Origin: Brucella pseudogrignonensis
Lineage (GTDB): Bacteria > Pseudomonadota > Alphaproteobacteria > Rhizobiales > Rhizobiaceae
Reading direction: 5' to 3'
Assembly (NCBI RefSeq): GCF_002252525.1
Contig: NZ_NNRM01000048.1
Location: 156,042 to 220,041 of the forward strand
Length of the DNA stretch: 64,000 nucleotides
Notes under the pieces: model-generated
The model's database searches: none
Told to the model about the DNA's origin: nothing
Seen by the model: only the letters and a program-made list of their open reading frames with translations
In this document: piece by piece, positions 41,459 through 50,625 of the stretch
Numbering within the stretch: position 1 is the stretch's first letter
Layout of the letters: each line of letters starts with the position of its first letter
Position numbers and translations under genes: made by a program

Positions 41459-43591
41459 ATGAAAATGAAGTCGAAGCGCGGCGGTTATTTGTTGGAAACA
41501 ACGGTTTTAAGCGGGGCAATTGGTTTGAGTTTGTTGGCAGCGATGCCTGCTTTTGGACAAAATCTGGGACAAAACGCGACAGCTCAGAATCAGAAGACGA
41601 CGGAAGAAGCCCAGCCAGCTCAAAAGAAAGAGCAAGCTCTTCAGCTAGACACGATCACTATTTCGCCGACAATCCAGAACCAGGCTGCGATTGATGCAAT
41701 GGCCTCGACCAGTGTCATTACACAACAGCAACTCGATCGTATTCAGGCAACAACACCGGCCGACCTTTTCCGTTCGACACCGGGCGTACACGCATCTCTG
41801 AATGGCGATGATCCTGCAACATCCATTAATATTCGTGGCCTTCAGGAATATGGCCGGGTTGCGGTAACGATAGATGGTGCTCGTCAGGACTATTGGCGCG
41901 TTGGGCATGGCTCGGGTTCATTCTATATCGACCCTGAAATGCTAAAGCAGGTAACGGTCATTCGAGGACCGGTATCCAATGCCTATGGTTCTGGTGGCAT
42001 TGGCGGTCTCGTTGCTTTCGAAACCAAGGATGCAGGCGATTTCCTGCGCGATGATGAAACATGGGCGCTCAGCGAAAAGCTACGCTATGAAAGCAACGGC
42101 AATGGCTGGATGACCAGCACCGTCGGCGCCTATCGCTTCAACCCGAATTTCGATGTCATCGGCAATATCAACTATCGCGACAGTGACGCCTATAAGAATG
42201 GTGACGGCGATGTCGTGCGCTGGACTGGCGAACGCGTTGTCAGCGGTCTTGGCAAGATCACCATCCGTCCTGCAGATGGGCATGAAATAAAGCTCGGTTT
42301 CCAGCGTCAAAAATATAATGACATCATGACCGGCAGCAGTGGTTCCACTTCGAGCACGCTATCGCGCTATAATGCCGAAACCATCGTCAGCACTTACACG
42401 GGTAATTACACTTATAAGCCGGACGACAACCCATTCTGGGATCTGTCGGTCAACGCCTATTACAGTGATACGGATAACGATCAATATCAGGTCTGGCCGA
42501 AAGCCAATATCGGCAAGACGCGTTATTATGATGTCTCGACGGCAGGTTTCCGCGCTTACAACAGCTCACGTTTTGAAACCGGCGCTATGAGCCATACGCT
42601 CACCTATGGCGTGGATTACTATAAGATGCGCGGTGAATCCGACACCGACAACTTCGGTAATGGTGAACAGCAGGCCTATGGCGGCGTTATTCAGTGGCAG
42701 GGCGATTATCAAAAGTGGCTCGAACTGATTGGCGCTCTGCGTTATGACGGATACCGCCTCGATGGCACGACCAAAGCGACGAATGTTCTGCCCTCGGAAG
42801 AGGTCAACGTCGACGGCAATCGCGTTTCACCACGCTTCAGCGTCGGTGTAACACCATGGGACGGCGTTCAGTTTTACGGTCTTTATTCCCAAGGTTATCG
42901 CGTTCCTCATATGCAGGATATGTTTAGGCAGAACGGCGCACATGGCTCGGGATATGAACCAAATCTGCTTCTCAAGCCCGAAGTCGCAACCTCTTACGAA
43001 TTTGGCGTAAACTTGCGCCAAGACGGTATTCTGGATGCAGGCGATCAGGTTCGTGCCAAGCTCAATCTGTTCCACACAGACGTCAAGAACTACATCAACA
43101 CTGTGAAAACCGGGAACGTAACAACATCTGAAAACGTCGGCGCTGCACGCTTGCAGGGTATTGAGCTGGAAGGCACTTATGACAATTGGTGGGGCTATGT
43201 GAACCTGGCTGCTTCTTACACGGATGCCGAAATGAAAGACGGCGTTTACAAAGGAGAAAGCCTGAGCAACACGCCGCTCAACAATTTCAGTGCAACGCTT
43301 GGCCTCAAGGCATTTGAAGAGAAGCTCGTTTATGGTGTCGAATATCAGAGCGTCGGCAAGGTCAATCGCGCACTGACAACAGGTGGCGTCAAGGTTTACC
43401 CGCGTGTCGATCTCGTTAATGCCTTTGCCAACTGGCAAGTCACCGACAATGTGAAGCTCGACTTCGGCGTCGATAACCTCTTCAACAAAGCCTATACCGA
43501 CGCCCAGACTGGTTGGGCCACGAGTACGGATATTGAGCAGGCCAAGGGTCGAACCTTCAAGATCGCTATCACAGGTCGCATTGGCGGCTGA
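41459..43591 (+). CDS. bhuA: TonB-dependent haem receptor
   Basis: A 710-aa outer-membrane receptor. A signal peptide (cleavage near residue 34, AFGQ) is followed by a plug domain with SINIRGLQEYGRVAVTIDGARQDYWRVGHG and VIRGPVSNAYGSGGIGG, then a 22-strand barrel ending VDNLFNKAYTDA and a terminal RIGG. The FRAP-like YRVPHMQDMF and NPNL-like YEPNLLLKPEVA boxes with an intervening histidine mark it as a haem receptor of the BhuA/HmuR group. A GGGGG ribosome site supports ATG 41459 over 41429. Two IRO boxes upstream predict induction in low iron. Confidence 0.9.
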   Translation: MKMKSKRGGYLLETTVLSGAIGLSLLAAMPAFGQNLGQNATAQNQKTTEEAQPAQKKEQALQLDTITISPTIQNQAAIDAMASTSVITQQQLDRIQATTPADLFRSTPGVHASLNGDDPATSINIRGLQEYGRVAVTIDGARQDYWRVGHGSGSFYIDPEMLKQVTVIRGPVSNAYGSGGIGGLVAFETKDAGDFLRDDETWALSEKLRYESNGNGWMTSTVGAYRFNPNFDVIGNINYRDSDAYKNGDGDVVRWTGERVVSGLGKITIRPADGHEIKLGFQRQKYNDIMTGSSGSTSSTLSRYNAETIVSTYTGNYTYKPDDNPFWDLSVNAYYSDTDNDQYQVWPKANIGKTRYYDVSTAGFRAYNSSRFETGAMSHTLTYGVDYYKMRGESDTDNFGNGEQQAYGGVIQWQGDYQKWLELIGALRYDGYRLDGTTKATNVLPSEEVNVDGNRVSPRFSVGVTPWDGVQFYGLYSQGYRVPHMQDMFRQNGAHGSGYEPNLLLKPEVATSYEFGVNLRQDGILDAGDQVRAKLNLFHTDVKNYINTVKTGNVTTSENVGAARLQGIELEGTYDNWWGYVNLAASYTDAEMKDGVYKGESLSNTPLNNFSATLGLKAFEEKLVYGVEYQSVGKVNRALTTGGVKVYPRVDLVNAFANWQVTDNVKLDFGVDNLFNKAYTDAQTGWATSTDIEQAKGRTFKIAITGRIGG

Positions 43592-43723
43592 TCATGGGGC
43601 AGGCGAGGCTAAAAATTGCTTCGTCTGCCAATCACTCATCTGAACGATAAAAGTTTTCCTGAATACTCAAGTTTATGATAGTGAGATTCCTGAAAACATA
43701 GATTGAGAAAAGCCGTGTCCAAG

Positions 43724-44812
43724 ATGTCATCAGAACTGACCTCCAAGCTGACAAGCCATTCCCATATTCGCCTTCTGAAAGGCGAAGCCTATCTGCCGAA
43801 CATCATTGATCGGCTCAACTCTTATCAGGCACAGTATAACAGTCACGAAAGCCGCCACGAGTTCACTTATGAATTCGGTCGGATCGAGATTGATGCCGCT
43901 GATAGCGGCTATCGCGTTTCCTTGCTTGCAGACGAAGACATCGGTCTGCATCGCCTTAAAGATCTCGCAGCCGTTGCCATCAAACTCTACACCAAGGAAG
44001 AAGCGCCGGAGATCGTTTGGCAAGGCGACCGTGCTGGTGAACAGGTTTTGCCGCAGTTCCGGTTGATGCGGGTAATTTCTACCAGTCTGTTGACGCCGCA
44101 TATGCTGCGCGTGCGGCTAGCTGGTGAGGACTTGAAACGCTTTTCTCTCTTTGGGGCGATGCATATTCGTCTACTGCTTCCCACAGAAGAAGTGCCACAG
44201 CCGATCTGGCCCATCATGGGGCCAAATGGTTTGCCATTCTGGCCTGATGAACAACGCAGACCCGCTTCGCGCGCTTATACAATCCGGGCTCTTGATATTG
44301 ACGCTGGGTGGCTTGAAATCGACTTCTATCTCCATGAAATAGAAGGCCTGGCCTGCAAATGGGCGAAAGGCGCGAAGATTGGCGATACGGTTGGTCTGAT
44401 GGGGCCAGTCGGACGTCCATTGCGTCGTGCAAGCCGCTATCTCATGGGCGCAGATGCGACTGGCTTGCCTGCTATTGGTCGTATGCTTGAAGAGTTTTCC
44501 TCAGACGTAACAGGTCGCGTCATCATTGCCGTCGATAGCGAAAAAGACGTTCAGCCTCTGCAGCACCCAAAGGGCATTTCCGTCGATTGGGTTATCGATG
44601 CGGATCAAAAGCGTGCAGGCGAAACGCTGACGCAAATTTTGTGCGAAGCTGAGTGGCCCGAAGGACCAGACAGTTTTGGCTGGTTTGCGGGTGAGGCTGA
44701 TCAGGCTAAGATTGTTCGCCAGCATTGGCGTCAGACGCTGGGTAAAAGCCGCGAGGAAACGCTCGTCGCTGGTTACTGGCACAAGGATGCGGTTGGTTTT
44801 ATGGCTGGGTAG
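43724..44812 (+). CDS. Siderophore-interacting protein (ViuB-like) with N-terminal DUF2218 domain
   Basis: A 362-aa cytoplasmic flavin-dependent ferric reductase-like protein. Residues about 10-95 form a DUF2218 domain (ARTS..YEFGRIEIDAADSGYRVSLLADE type). The rest is the ViuB fold with the FAD motif RAYTIR near residue 183, LMGPVGRP, MGADATGLPAIGRMLEE and the C-terminal WFAGEA segment. These proteins release iron from siderophores; in this position it may also serve haem-derived iron. Start codon is uncertain: ATG 43724, GTG 43715 and TTG 43703 are in frame. It begins 132 bases after bhuA. Confidence 0.85.
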   Translation: MSSELTSKLTSHSHIRLLKGEAYLPNIIDRLNSYQAQYNSHESRHEFTYEFGRIEIDAADSGYRVSLLADEDIGLHRLKDLAAVAIKLYTKEEAPEIVWQGDRAGEQVLPQFRLMRVISTSLLTPHMLRVRLAGEDLKRFSLFGAMHIRLLLPTEEVPQPIWPIMGPNGLPFWPDEQRRPASRAYTIRALDIDAGWLEIDFYLHEIEGLACKWAKGAKIGDTVGLMGPVGRPLRRASRYLMGADATGLPAIGRMLEEFSSDVTGRVIIAVDSEKDVQPLQHPKGISVDWVIDADQKRAGETLTQILCEAEWPEGPDSFGWFAGEADQAKIVRQHWRQTLGKSREETLVAGYWHKDAVGFMAG

Positions 44813-44924
44813 GCCGAAAAGGCCATTTCCCAAAAAATGCTGACCCAAGAAGTCATAATAGCCTTCCACTCACGATAGGAATGCGCTAGGCACCCTACTA
44901 ATTGTGAATGGAAGGAGCCATGCC

Positions 44925-46682
44925 ATGGCGGATTTGTTGAAGCGCTTCGGCACATATTATCGCCCGCATCGCGGGTTGTTCGTGCTGGATTTTTCGAGCG
45001 CCGTGGCAGCCGGTCTTTTGGAACTGGCCTTTCCAATTGCCGTGACTCTCTTCATCGATAGGCTTCTGCCTACTGGCCAGCTCGGCATTATTGCTCTGGC
45101 TGCCGTTGGGTTGCTTGCGATTTATGTCTTCAATGCCATTCTGCAAGTCATTGTGACCTATTGGGGTCACATGCTCGGCATCAAAATCGAAACCGAGATG
45201 CGTCGCAAGGCATTCGACCACCTGCAGAAGCTTTCATTTGGGTTCTTCGACAATCAAAAAACCGGACATTTGGTTGCCAGACTGACCAAGGATCTCGAAG
45301 AAATCGGGGAGGTCGCCCATCACGGGCCGGAAGATCTCTTTATCGCTATAATGACGCTCATCGGCGCCTTCTGCCTGATGATGTGGGTCCACGTCCCACT
45401 TGCACTTATAACAGCTGTGATCGTTCCGCTTTGCGCTTATGTGACGCTCCGTTATGGCGGACGGATGACCGCAACATGGCACGCGCTCTATCGTCGTGTT
45501 GGTGACTTCAATGCCCGTATTGAAGAAAATGTCGGTGGCATTCGTGTGGTTCAAGCCTTCACGAACGAAGACCATGAACGCAAGCTGTTTGCTGAAAGCA
45601 ATGAAAACTATCAGAAGACCAAGCTTGCCGCCTATAAGATCATGGCTGCCTCGATGTCACTGTCTTATCTATCGATGCGCTTCGTGCAGGTTGTGGTCAT
45701 GCTCGCCGGTGCATGGTTCGTTGTGCAAGGCGATCTAACGGCTGGCGGTTTTGTTGGTTTCCTCCTGTTGGTCAACGTGTTCTTCCGCCCGATCGACAAG
45801 ATCAATTCGGTCATTGAAACCTATCCGAAAGGCATTGCAGGCTTTCAGCGATACATCCAGTTTCTCGATACCCGCCCGGATATTGCTGATCGTCCGACAG
45901 CAAAATCGGTTGCGCGCCTCAAAGGCGATATCGAATATCGCGATGTGAAGTTTGGCTATAATTCCGAACGCCCGATTTTTGATGGTCTGAACATGAGCAT
46001 CAATGCCGGTGAAACCATTGCTTTTGTTGGCTCCTCTGGTGCAGGCAAGACGACGATATGTTCACTGCTGCCGCGATTTTATGAAGTGACCGGCGGGGCC
46101 ATTCTCGTCGATGGCATTGACATTCGCGACATGACGCTGAAGTCGCTGCGCTCCAATATAGGCATTGTGAGCCAGGATGTGTTCCTGTTTGCGGGTACAA
46201 TCCGCGAGAATATCGCCTATGGTCGCCTTGATGCGACGGATGAAGAAGTTGCCGATGCCGCTCGTCGCGCACGTCTCGACGCTGTAATTGCAGCTATGCC
46301 TGATGGCTACGATACGGTCATTGGCGAGCGCGGCGTCAAGCTCTCTGGCGGACAGAAACAGCGTTTGGCAATTGCGCGTATTTTCCTGCGCAATCCACCA
46401 ATCCTGATCCTAGACGAAGCAACTTCAGCGCTGGATACGGAAACCGAACGTGCAATCCAGCAATCGCTTTCAGAGCTTTCAGTAGGCCGTACAACGCTTG
46501 TGATCGCACACCGCCTGGCGACTATCGTCAATGCTGATCGTATCATGGTTGTCGAAGGCGGTCAGATCGTAGAGCAGGGCAGTCATTCGGAACTGTTGTC
46601 GGTTAAGAATGGTCGTTACAAGCGTCTTCATGCGGTGCAGGCGGGTTCTACAAGCGATGGCATTCTTTCCGCGGCTGGATAA
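44925..46682 (+). CDS. ABC exporter, fused membrane and ATPase domains (MsbA/LmrA-like)
   Basis: A 585-aa half-transporter. The N-terminal six-helix membrane domain (about residues 15-300) is followed by the ATPase with Walker A GSSGAGKTT (about residue 370), Q-loop IVSQDVFLFAGTIRENI, signature LSGGQKQRLAIAR, Walker B ILILDEATSALD and the H-loop IAHRLAT. It should act as a homodimer exporting lipid, peptide or siderophore. AAGGAG seven bases before ATG 44925 fixes the start. Its place between iron genes makes a role in siderophore or porphyrin efflux possible, without direct evidence. Confidence 0.9.
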   Translation: MADLLKRFGTYYRPHRGLFVLDFSSAVAAGLLELAFPIAVTLFIDRLLPTGQLGIIALAAVGLLAIYVFNAILQVIVTYWGHMLGIKIETEMRRKAFDHLQKLSFGFFDNQKTGHLVARLTKDLEEIGEVAHHGPEDLFIAIMTLIGAFCLMMWVHVPLALITAVIVPLCAYVTLRYGGRMTATWHALYRRVGDFNARIEENVGGIRVVQAFTNEDHERKLFAESNENYQKTKLAAYKIMAASMSLSYLSMRFVQVVVMLAGAWFVVQGDLTAGGFVGFLLLVNVFFRPIDKINSVIETYPKGIAGFQRYIQFLDTRPDIADRPTAKSVARLKGDIEYRDVKFGYNSERPIFDGLNMSINAGETIAFVGSSGAGKTTICSLLPRFYEVTGGAILVDGIDIRDMTLKSLRSNIGIVSQDVFLFAGTIRENIAYGRLDATDEEVADAARRARLDAVIAAMPDGYDTVIGERGVKLSGGQKQRLAIARIFLRNPPILILDEATSALDTETERAIQQSLSELSVGRTTLVIAHRLATIVNADRIMVVEGGQIVEQGSHSELLSVKNGRYKRLHAVQAGSTSDGILSAAG

Positions 46683-46773
46683 ACCTGGGCCTTGATCCGT
46701 TACAATCCTCAAGGGCTTGCTCTCGACGTGAATAGACCTATTGTTTCCTGACCAACCAGTCTGGAAACAAGTC

Positions 46774-47127
46774 ATGCCCGATATCAAGATCAAACGTATT
46801 TATGACGAACCGCAGCCGAATGATGGTTTTCGGATCTTGGTCGATCGCGTTTGGCCACGCGGGATGACAAAAGAAAAAGCTGCAATTGATCTTTGGGCCA
46901 AGGACTTAGCCCCGTCAACAGGGCTTCGAAAGTGGTTCGACCATGATATTGCCAAGTGGCCTGAGTTTCAGGAAAAATATCGCGGCGAGCTGAAAGCCAA
47001 TCAAGCAGCAATTCAAGAAGCCCTCACGAAAGCCTCTGGTACACGCCTCACTTTGCTTTTTGGTGCGAAAGACGTCGAGCACAATCAGGCGGTCGTGTTA
47101 CGTGACTTCCTAATGGAGCAATCCTGA
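46774..47127 (+). CDS. DUF488 family protein (YeaO-like)
   Basis: A 117-aa protein with the DUF488 blocks KRIYDEPQPNDGFRILVDRVWPRGMTKEKA, WAKDLAPSTGLRKWF and LTLLFGAKDVEHNQAVVLRDFL. The function of the family is unknown; structures suggest a small alpha/beta domain with a possible nucleotide or metal site. I start at ATG 46774, since the family N-terminus follows it directly; the longer frame from 46741 adds unconserved residues. It is a single gene ahead of a bidirectional terminator. Confidence 0.85.
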   Translation: MPDIKIKRIYDEPQPNDGFRILVDRVWPRGMTKEKAAIDLWAKDLAPSTGLRKWFDHDIAKWPEFQEKYRGELKANQAAIQEALTKASGTRLTLLFGAKDVEHNQAVVLRDFLMEQS

Positions 47128-47179
47128 ATTGTTTTATTAGAAAAGAATCCTATCTATTTATAATAGCTTAAATAAATAA

Positions 47180-47205
47180 CGCCCACGATGAATAAATCGT
47201 GGGCG
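47180..47205. terminator. Bidirectional terminator
   Basis: CGCCCACGAT (47180-47189) pairs with ATCGTGGGCG (47196-47205), between the convergent DUF488 and TonB receptor genes. Confidence 0.7.
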
Positions 47206-47248
47206 CCTAAGTATATAAAACTCAACCTTTTTGGGGCTTATCCGACCT

Positions 47249-49435
47249 TTACCACTTGGTATGGACTTTGAGCAAAGCCTTACGGCCTTCGCCATAGCCA
47301 CAAACATAAACGCCCTGGCAGCCAGCTACATAGTCTTTGTCGAAAAGATTTGTGACGTTGAGATCAATGCCCCAATTGTCCTTTTCATAGCCGAGCTTCA
47401 GGTCAGCCAAAGTCACGGCAGGAACCTTAAGCGTGTTCTGGGCATCGGCATAAGAAGAACCGACATAGCGAATACCGCCTCCAAGCTTGACGCCTTCAAG
47501 TACGCCTTCCGGAACTTTATATTCCACGAATACGGATGCCTGCTGTTCTGGCAGAAGATATGGGCGCTTGCCGATGAGCGATGTATCGTCGTCGTCTTTG
47601 ACTGTCAGATCATAGGCCGTCAACGCACCCGTCAGCTTCCATGATTCATTGATATTGGCCTGTACCTCGAACTCAAAGCCGCGGGAGTTTACGCGTCCCA
47701 GCTGGCTCTTGTTACCGAATGGCCCGGTCACAACATTCTCTTTGGTGAGATCAAAGAATGACGCCGTGATGAGACCGTCGAAAAGTTCGGGGCGATATTT
47801 TACGCCTACTTCGTACTGAATACCGGTTTCAGGTTTGGCTGGCGTAATGACGATGTTCGGAGCATCGCCAATTCGATATAGCTCGTCCAGCACCGGGTTG
47901 AAGAATGATGAGACGCTAACATAGGGCGTGAGACCATTTTCAAACTCGTAGCCGATACCTGCGCGACCTGAGAAGCGATCATTATGGTCCTTGTAGTGCG
48001 GCAAGCCCTTCGCATTTGTCGTCACATAATCATAACGACCATTCAGCGTAACGATCCAGCCGTCACCAAATTCCATACGGTCCTGTGCATAGATACCAAA
48101 CTGGTTCCGGCTCAGATCCTGATCGATATATGGATCGCGCATCGCAGGCTGCGTAGCGCCATATACCGGATCAAATGGGTTGATCAGCGTACCATCGCCC
48201 GACTGCTGCATCTGGTCGATACCAAAATAACGATACTCAGCACCAAACAGAAGATTGTGAGTCAAAGCGCCAGTTGTAACTGTACCTTCGAGCTGGTTGT
48301 CTGCCTGAAACGTATTGATTGTCGTGTCGTGCTTGAAATTGATGCGTGACACATATGGATTTCCAGGCGCAGGTTGCGCAAGGAAACCATCATATCCGAA
48401 TGCGTAAAGGCTATGTTCCTTTACATGCGCATAGCCGTAACGAACGTTCTGGCGAACAGTCCAATCATTGTCGAACTGGTGTTCGAACTCATAACCGATT
48501 TGCACCTGCTCGCGGTTATAATCATCCAGACCCGGCTCAGTCAGATTGGTCTTGCGCGAAATCTTACCGAATTCAGTTGGAACAACGGTGCCATAATAGG
48601 GCAGGAAGCCACCGCCGTCATGTGTCAGATCAAGATGGCTATAGCTCGCCAAAATAGTAAGGCTGGTCGATTCATCCGGCTTGTATTGAATACTTGGCGA
48701 AATGACGCCCCGGAATTCCTTGGAGTAATCCGTGTAGTTGTCGCCGCCCTGAATCTTGCCGTTAATACGGTAATTAACGGTATCTGTTGCCTTATCGCCG
48801 ACATCGAAGCCAAGGTAGCCATTGCCGTAGCTGTTAATGCCAGCCTCAAGATAACGAGTGCGCTCGCCATCAGGACGTTTGCTGATATAGTTGACGATAC
48901 CGCCGGGGTTGGAGCCGCCATAGAGCGCCGAAGAAGCCCCCCGTAGAACTTCAATACGCTCAAGTCCGAAGTCATCGATCAGGAAGCCACCAAAGCCATA
49001 GCTAAAGTTCTGCAAACCATCGAGATAAGTGCCGTATTGAGTTGCTTCAAAACCGCGAATGTAAATCCAGTTTGTATCATTATCGACGCCAAACGGCTGC
49101 CCCATGACGCCAGCGGTATAACGCAGAGCTTCATCGATTTTCTGCGCGCCTGTCGCATTCATTTGATCACGACCAACAACTGCAACAGATTGCGGTATCT
49201 TTTCAATCGCAACACTATCTTTGGAGCCTGTGGTTGTGGCTTGGGGAACAAAGCCCTGAACAGGTGCAGTTCCATCGGAAGGCTTACCGTCGCCAGTCTG
49301 TACGACCACCGTATCGAGACGGATTGAAGTGTTGGCGTCCTGTGCCGCAGCAGGCATCAGCGAAAGCGGTAACACGGCTAGAGCCGTTCCGCTGGCAAGC
49401 AGCACCTTAAGCGTCAGCTTCATCGATCTCGTCAT
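47249..49435 (-). CDS. TonB-dependent siderophore receptor (ferrichrome/FhuA-like)
   Basis: A 728-aa outer-membrane receptor. A signal peptide (ending AAAQ near residue 31) is followed by the plug (IEKIPQSVAVVGRDQM, EALRYTAGV, YIRGFEATQYGTYLDGLQNF, VLRGASSALYGGSNPGGIVNYISKRP) and a barrel ending VTNLFDKDYVAGCQGVYVCGYGEGRKALLKVHTKW. The closing CxxxxxCGYGEGR and terminal aromatic are typical of the hydroxamate receptor group. Two cysteines in the last loop probably form a disulphide. A GAGGGG site precedes ATG 49435. An IRO box 117 bases upstream predicts iron regulation. Confidence 0.9.
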   Translation of the reverse strand: MTRSMKLTLKVLLASGTALAVLPLSLMPAAAQDANTSIRLDTVVVQTGDGKPSDGTAPVQGFVPQATTTGSKDSVAIEKIPQSVAVVGRDQMNATGAQKIDEALRYTAGVMGQPFGVDNDTNWIYIRGFEATQYGTYLDGLQNFSYGFGGFLIDDFGLERIEVLRGASSALYGGSNPGGIVNYISKRPDGERTRYLEAGINSYGNGYLGFDVGDKATDTVNYRINGKIQGGDNYTDYSKEFRGVISPSIQYKPDESTSLTILASYSHLDLTHDGGGFLPYYGTVVPTEFGKISRKTNLTEPGLDDYNREQVQIGYEFEHQFDNDWTVRQNVRYGYAHVKEHSLYAFGYDGFLAQPAPGNPYVSRINFKHDTTINTFQADNQLEGTVTTGALTHNLLFGAEYRYFGIDQMQQSGDGTLINPFDPVYGATQPAMRDPYIDQDLSRNQFGIYAQDRMEFGDGWIVTLNGRYDYVTTNAKGLPHYKDHNDRFSGRAGIGYEFENGLTPYVSVSSFFNPVLDELYRIGDAPNIVITPAKPETGIQYEVGVKYRPELFDGLITASFFDLTKENVVTGPFGNKSQLGRVNSRGFEFEVQANINESWKLTGALTAYDLTVKDDDDTSLIGKRPYLLPEQQASVFVEYKVPEGVLEGVKLGGGIRYVGSSYADAQNTLKVPAVTLADLKLGYEKDNWGIDLNVTNLFDKDYVAGCQGVYVCGYGEGRKALLKVHTKW

Positions 49436-49551
49436 GTATTCAGCCCCTCAAATAATCTGGAGAGTGCTTGCTTCAAACGATTGGCTTTTTCGGATCGCAA
49501 GAAGCTGCTGGCACTATAATTGCGCCGATTGTTCGACGCAGCAAATTAATA

Positions 49552-49566
49552 TGAGTGTTTACATCA
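49552..49566. promoter_or_regulatory. Iron-responsive (IRO) box upstream of the siderophore receptor
   Basis: TGA-GTGTTTACA-TCA fits the RirA operator TGA-N9-TCA. It abuts a minus-strand -10-like TATTAA (49546-49551) and shares an extended sequence with the box at 41404-41418. Confidence 0.65.
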
Positions 49567-49637
49567 GGATATGACGTGAAGATTGATCGTTATTACGCCA
49601 AATTGAATGATATTTCGCTAATATACTGGGGCCTATA

Positions 49638-50519
49638 TCAGGCCTGCAAACGCAGCCAGGCTGCTGGCGTAGTCCCTGTCAACTTCTTGAATACGCGCGT
49701 AAAATGCGCCTGATCCGAAAACCCGGTAATCGTGGCTATATGCGGCAAAGATGCACGAGGCTGCAAAAGAAACCCCTGCGCACGCTCAATACGTCGCTTC
49801 ATTTGCCATGCATGAGGGGAAATTCCGGTCGAAGCTTTGAATGCACTGCAGAAATAAGATTCTGAAAGCTCAGCTAGCGACGCGAGCTCCTGAAGTCGGA
49901 TAATCCGGTGATAATTATCTTCGATGAAATCGGTCACGCGGCGCAACTGCCATGGTGACAGTTTGCTACTTCGCGATGGAACATCCCGGCGCACATCGAA
50001 CAATTCGCTGACAAGCGCATTGATAAGACCTTCACCATAAAGATCGTGAAGGGGTGCGGGTGAAAGGCATTCATCCGCCAACAAGGATCCGATCTGCTCA
50101 ATCTTTGAGTTTGAGAAGAGCAGACGAGGGCGCTCCAAATTACTTTTACTCAGCGCACCTCCAAGCCGTTGTTGAAGGACAGTCGTATCGAGATGCAGGT
50201 CGAGATGTCGTAGTTTTCCGGGTCGCGTGACACGGCTCCAGATCGTCATTCCTGCCGGGATATAGCAAAGTCGCAGCTGTTCGGTGTTCTGCACGATGGT
50301 GCGATCATTTTGCTCAGGCCGGATCGCAAGTTCCCCACGACTTTCAAGCACCAGAAAAAGCCGTGGCGCCTGTGAGACATACTCGCCTCGCGCTCCAGGA
50401 CCACATTCGACCGTCCACACATCCGCAATCGCGCCATTCCAGACACGATAATGAAGATCGTCCAGCAAACGGACATCCTCAATGCGGCTTGTCATATGCG
50501 GATGGAACCCCAATAGCAT
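49638..50519 (-). CDS. AraC family regulator, probably of siderophore uptake
   Basis: A 293-aa AraC-type activator. The C-terminal DNA-binding domain (about residues 190-290) has both helix-turn-helix units: LQELASLAELSESYFCSAFKASTGISPHAWQM and LPHIATITGFSDQAHFTRVFKKLTG. It lies between a siderophore receptor and an FhuC-like ATPase, a position typical of AraC activators that respond to the imported siderophore. The start may be 50519 or the ATG at 50495. It is divergent from the ATPase gene. Confidence 0.86.
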   Translation of the reverse strand: MLLGFHPHMTSRIEDVRLLDDLHYRVWNGAIADVWTVECGPGARGEYVSQAPRLFLVLESRGELAIRPEQNDRTIVQNTEQLRLCYIPAGMTIWSRVTRPGKLRHLDLHLDTTVLQQRLGGALSKSNLERPRLLFSNSKIEQIGSLLADECLSPAPLHDLYGEGLINALVSELFDVRRDVPSRSSKLSPWQLRRVTDFIEDNYHRIIRLQELASLAELSESYFCSAFKASTGISPHAWQMKRRIERAQGFLLQPRASLPHIATITGFSDQAHFTRVFKKLTGTTPAAWLRLQA

Positions 50520-50625
50520 TTTCCTGATTAAGCAATTTTAATATGTATATCTTCGTCAGGTTTTGCTATCAACCGGCGAAATGCTGCTTAAATGCAGAGC
50601 TGCTATCCGAAAACGGGATAAATTG

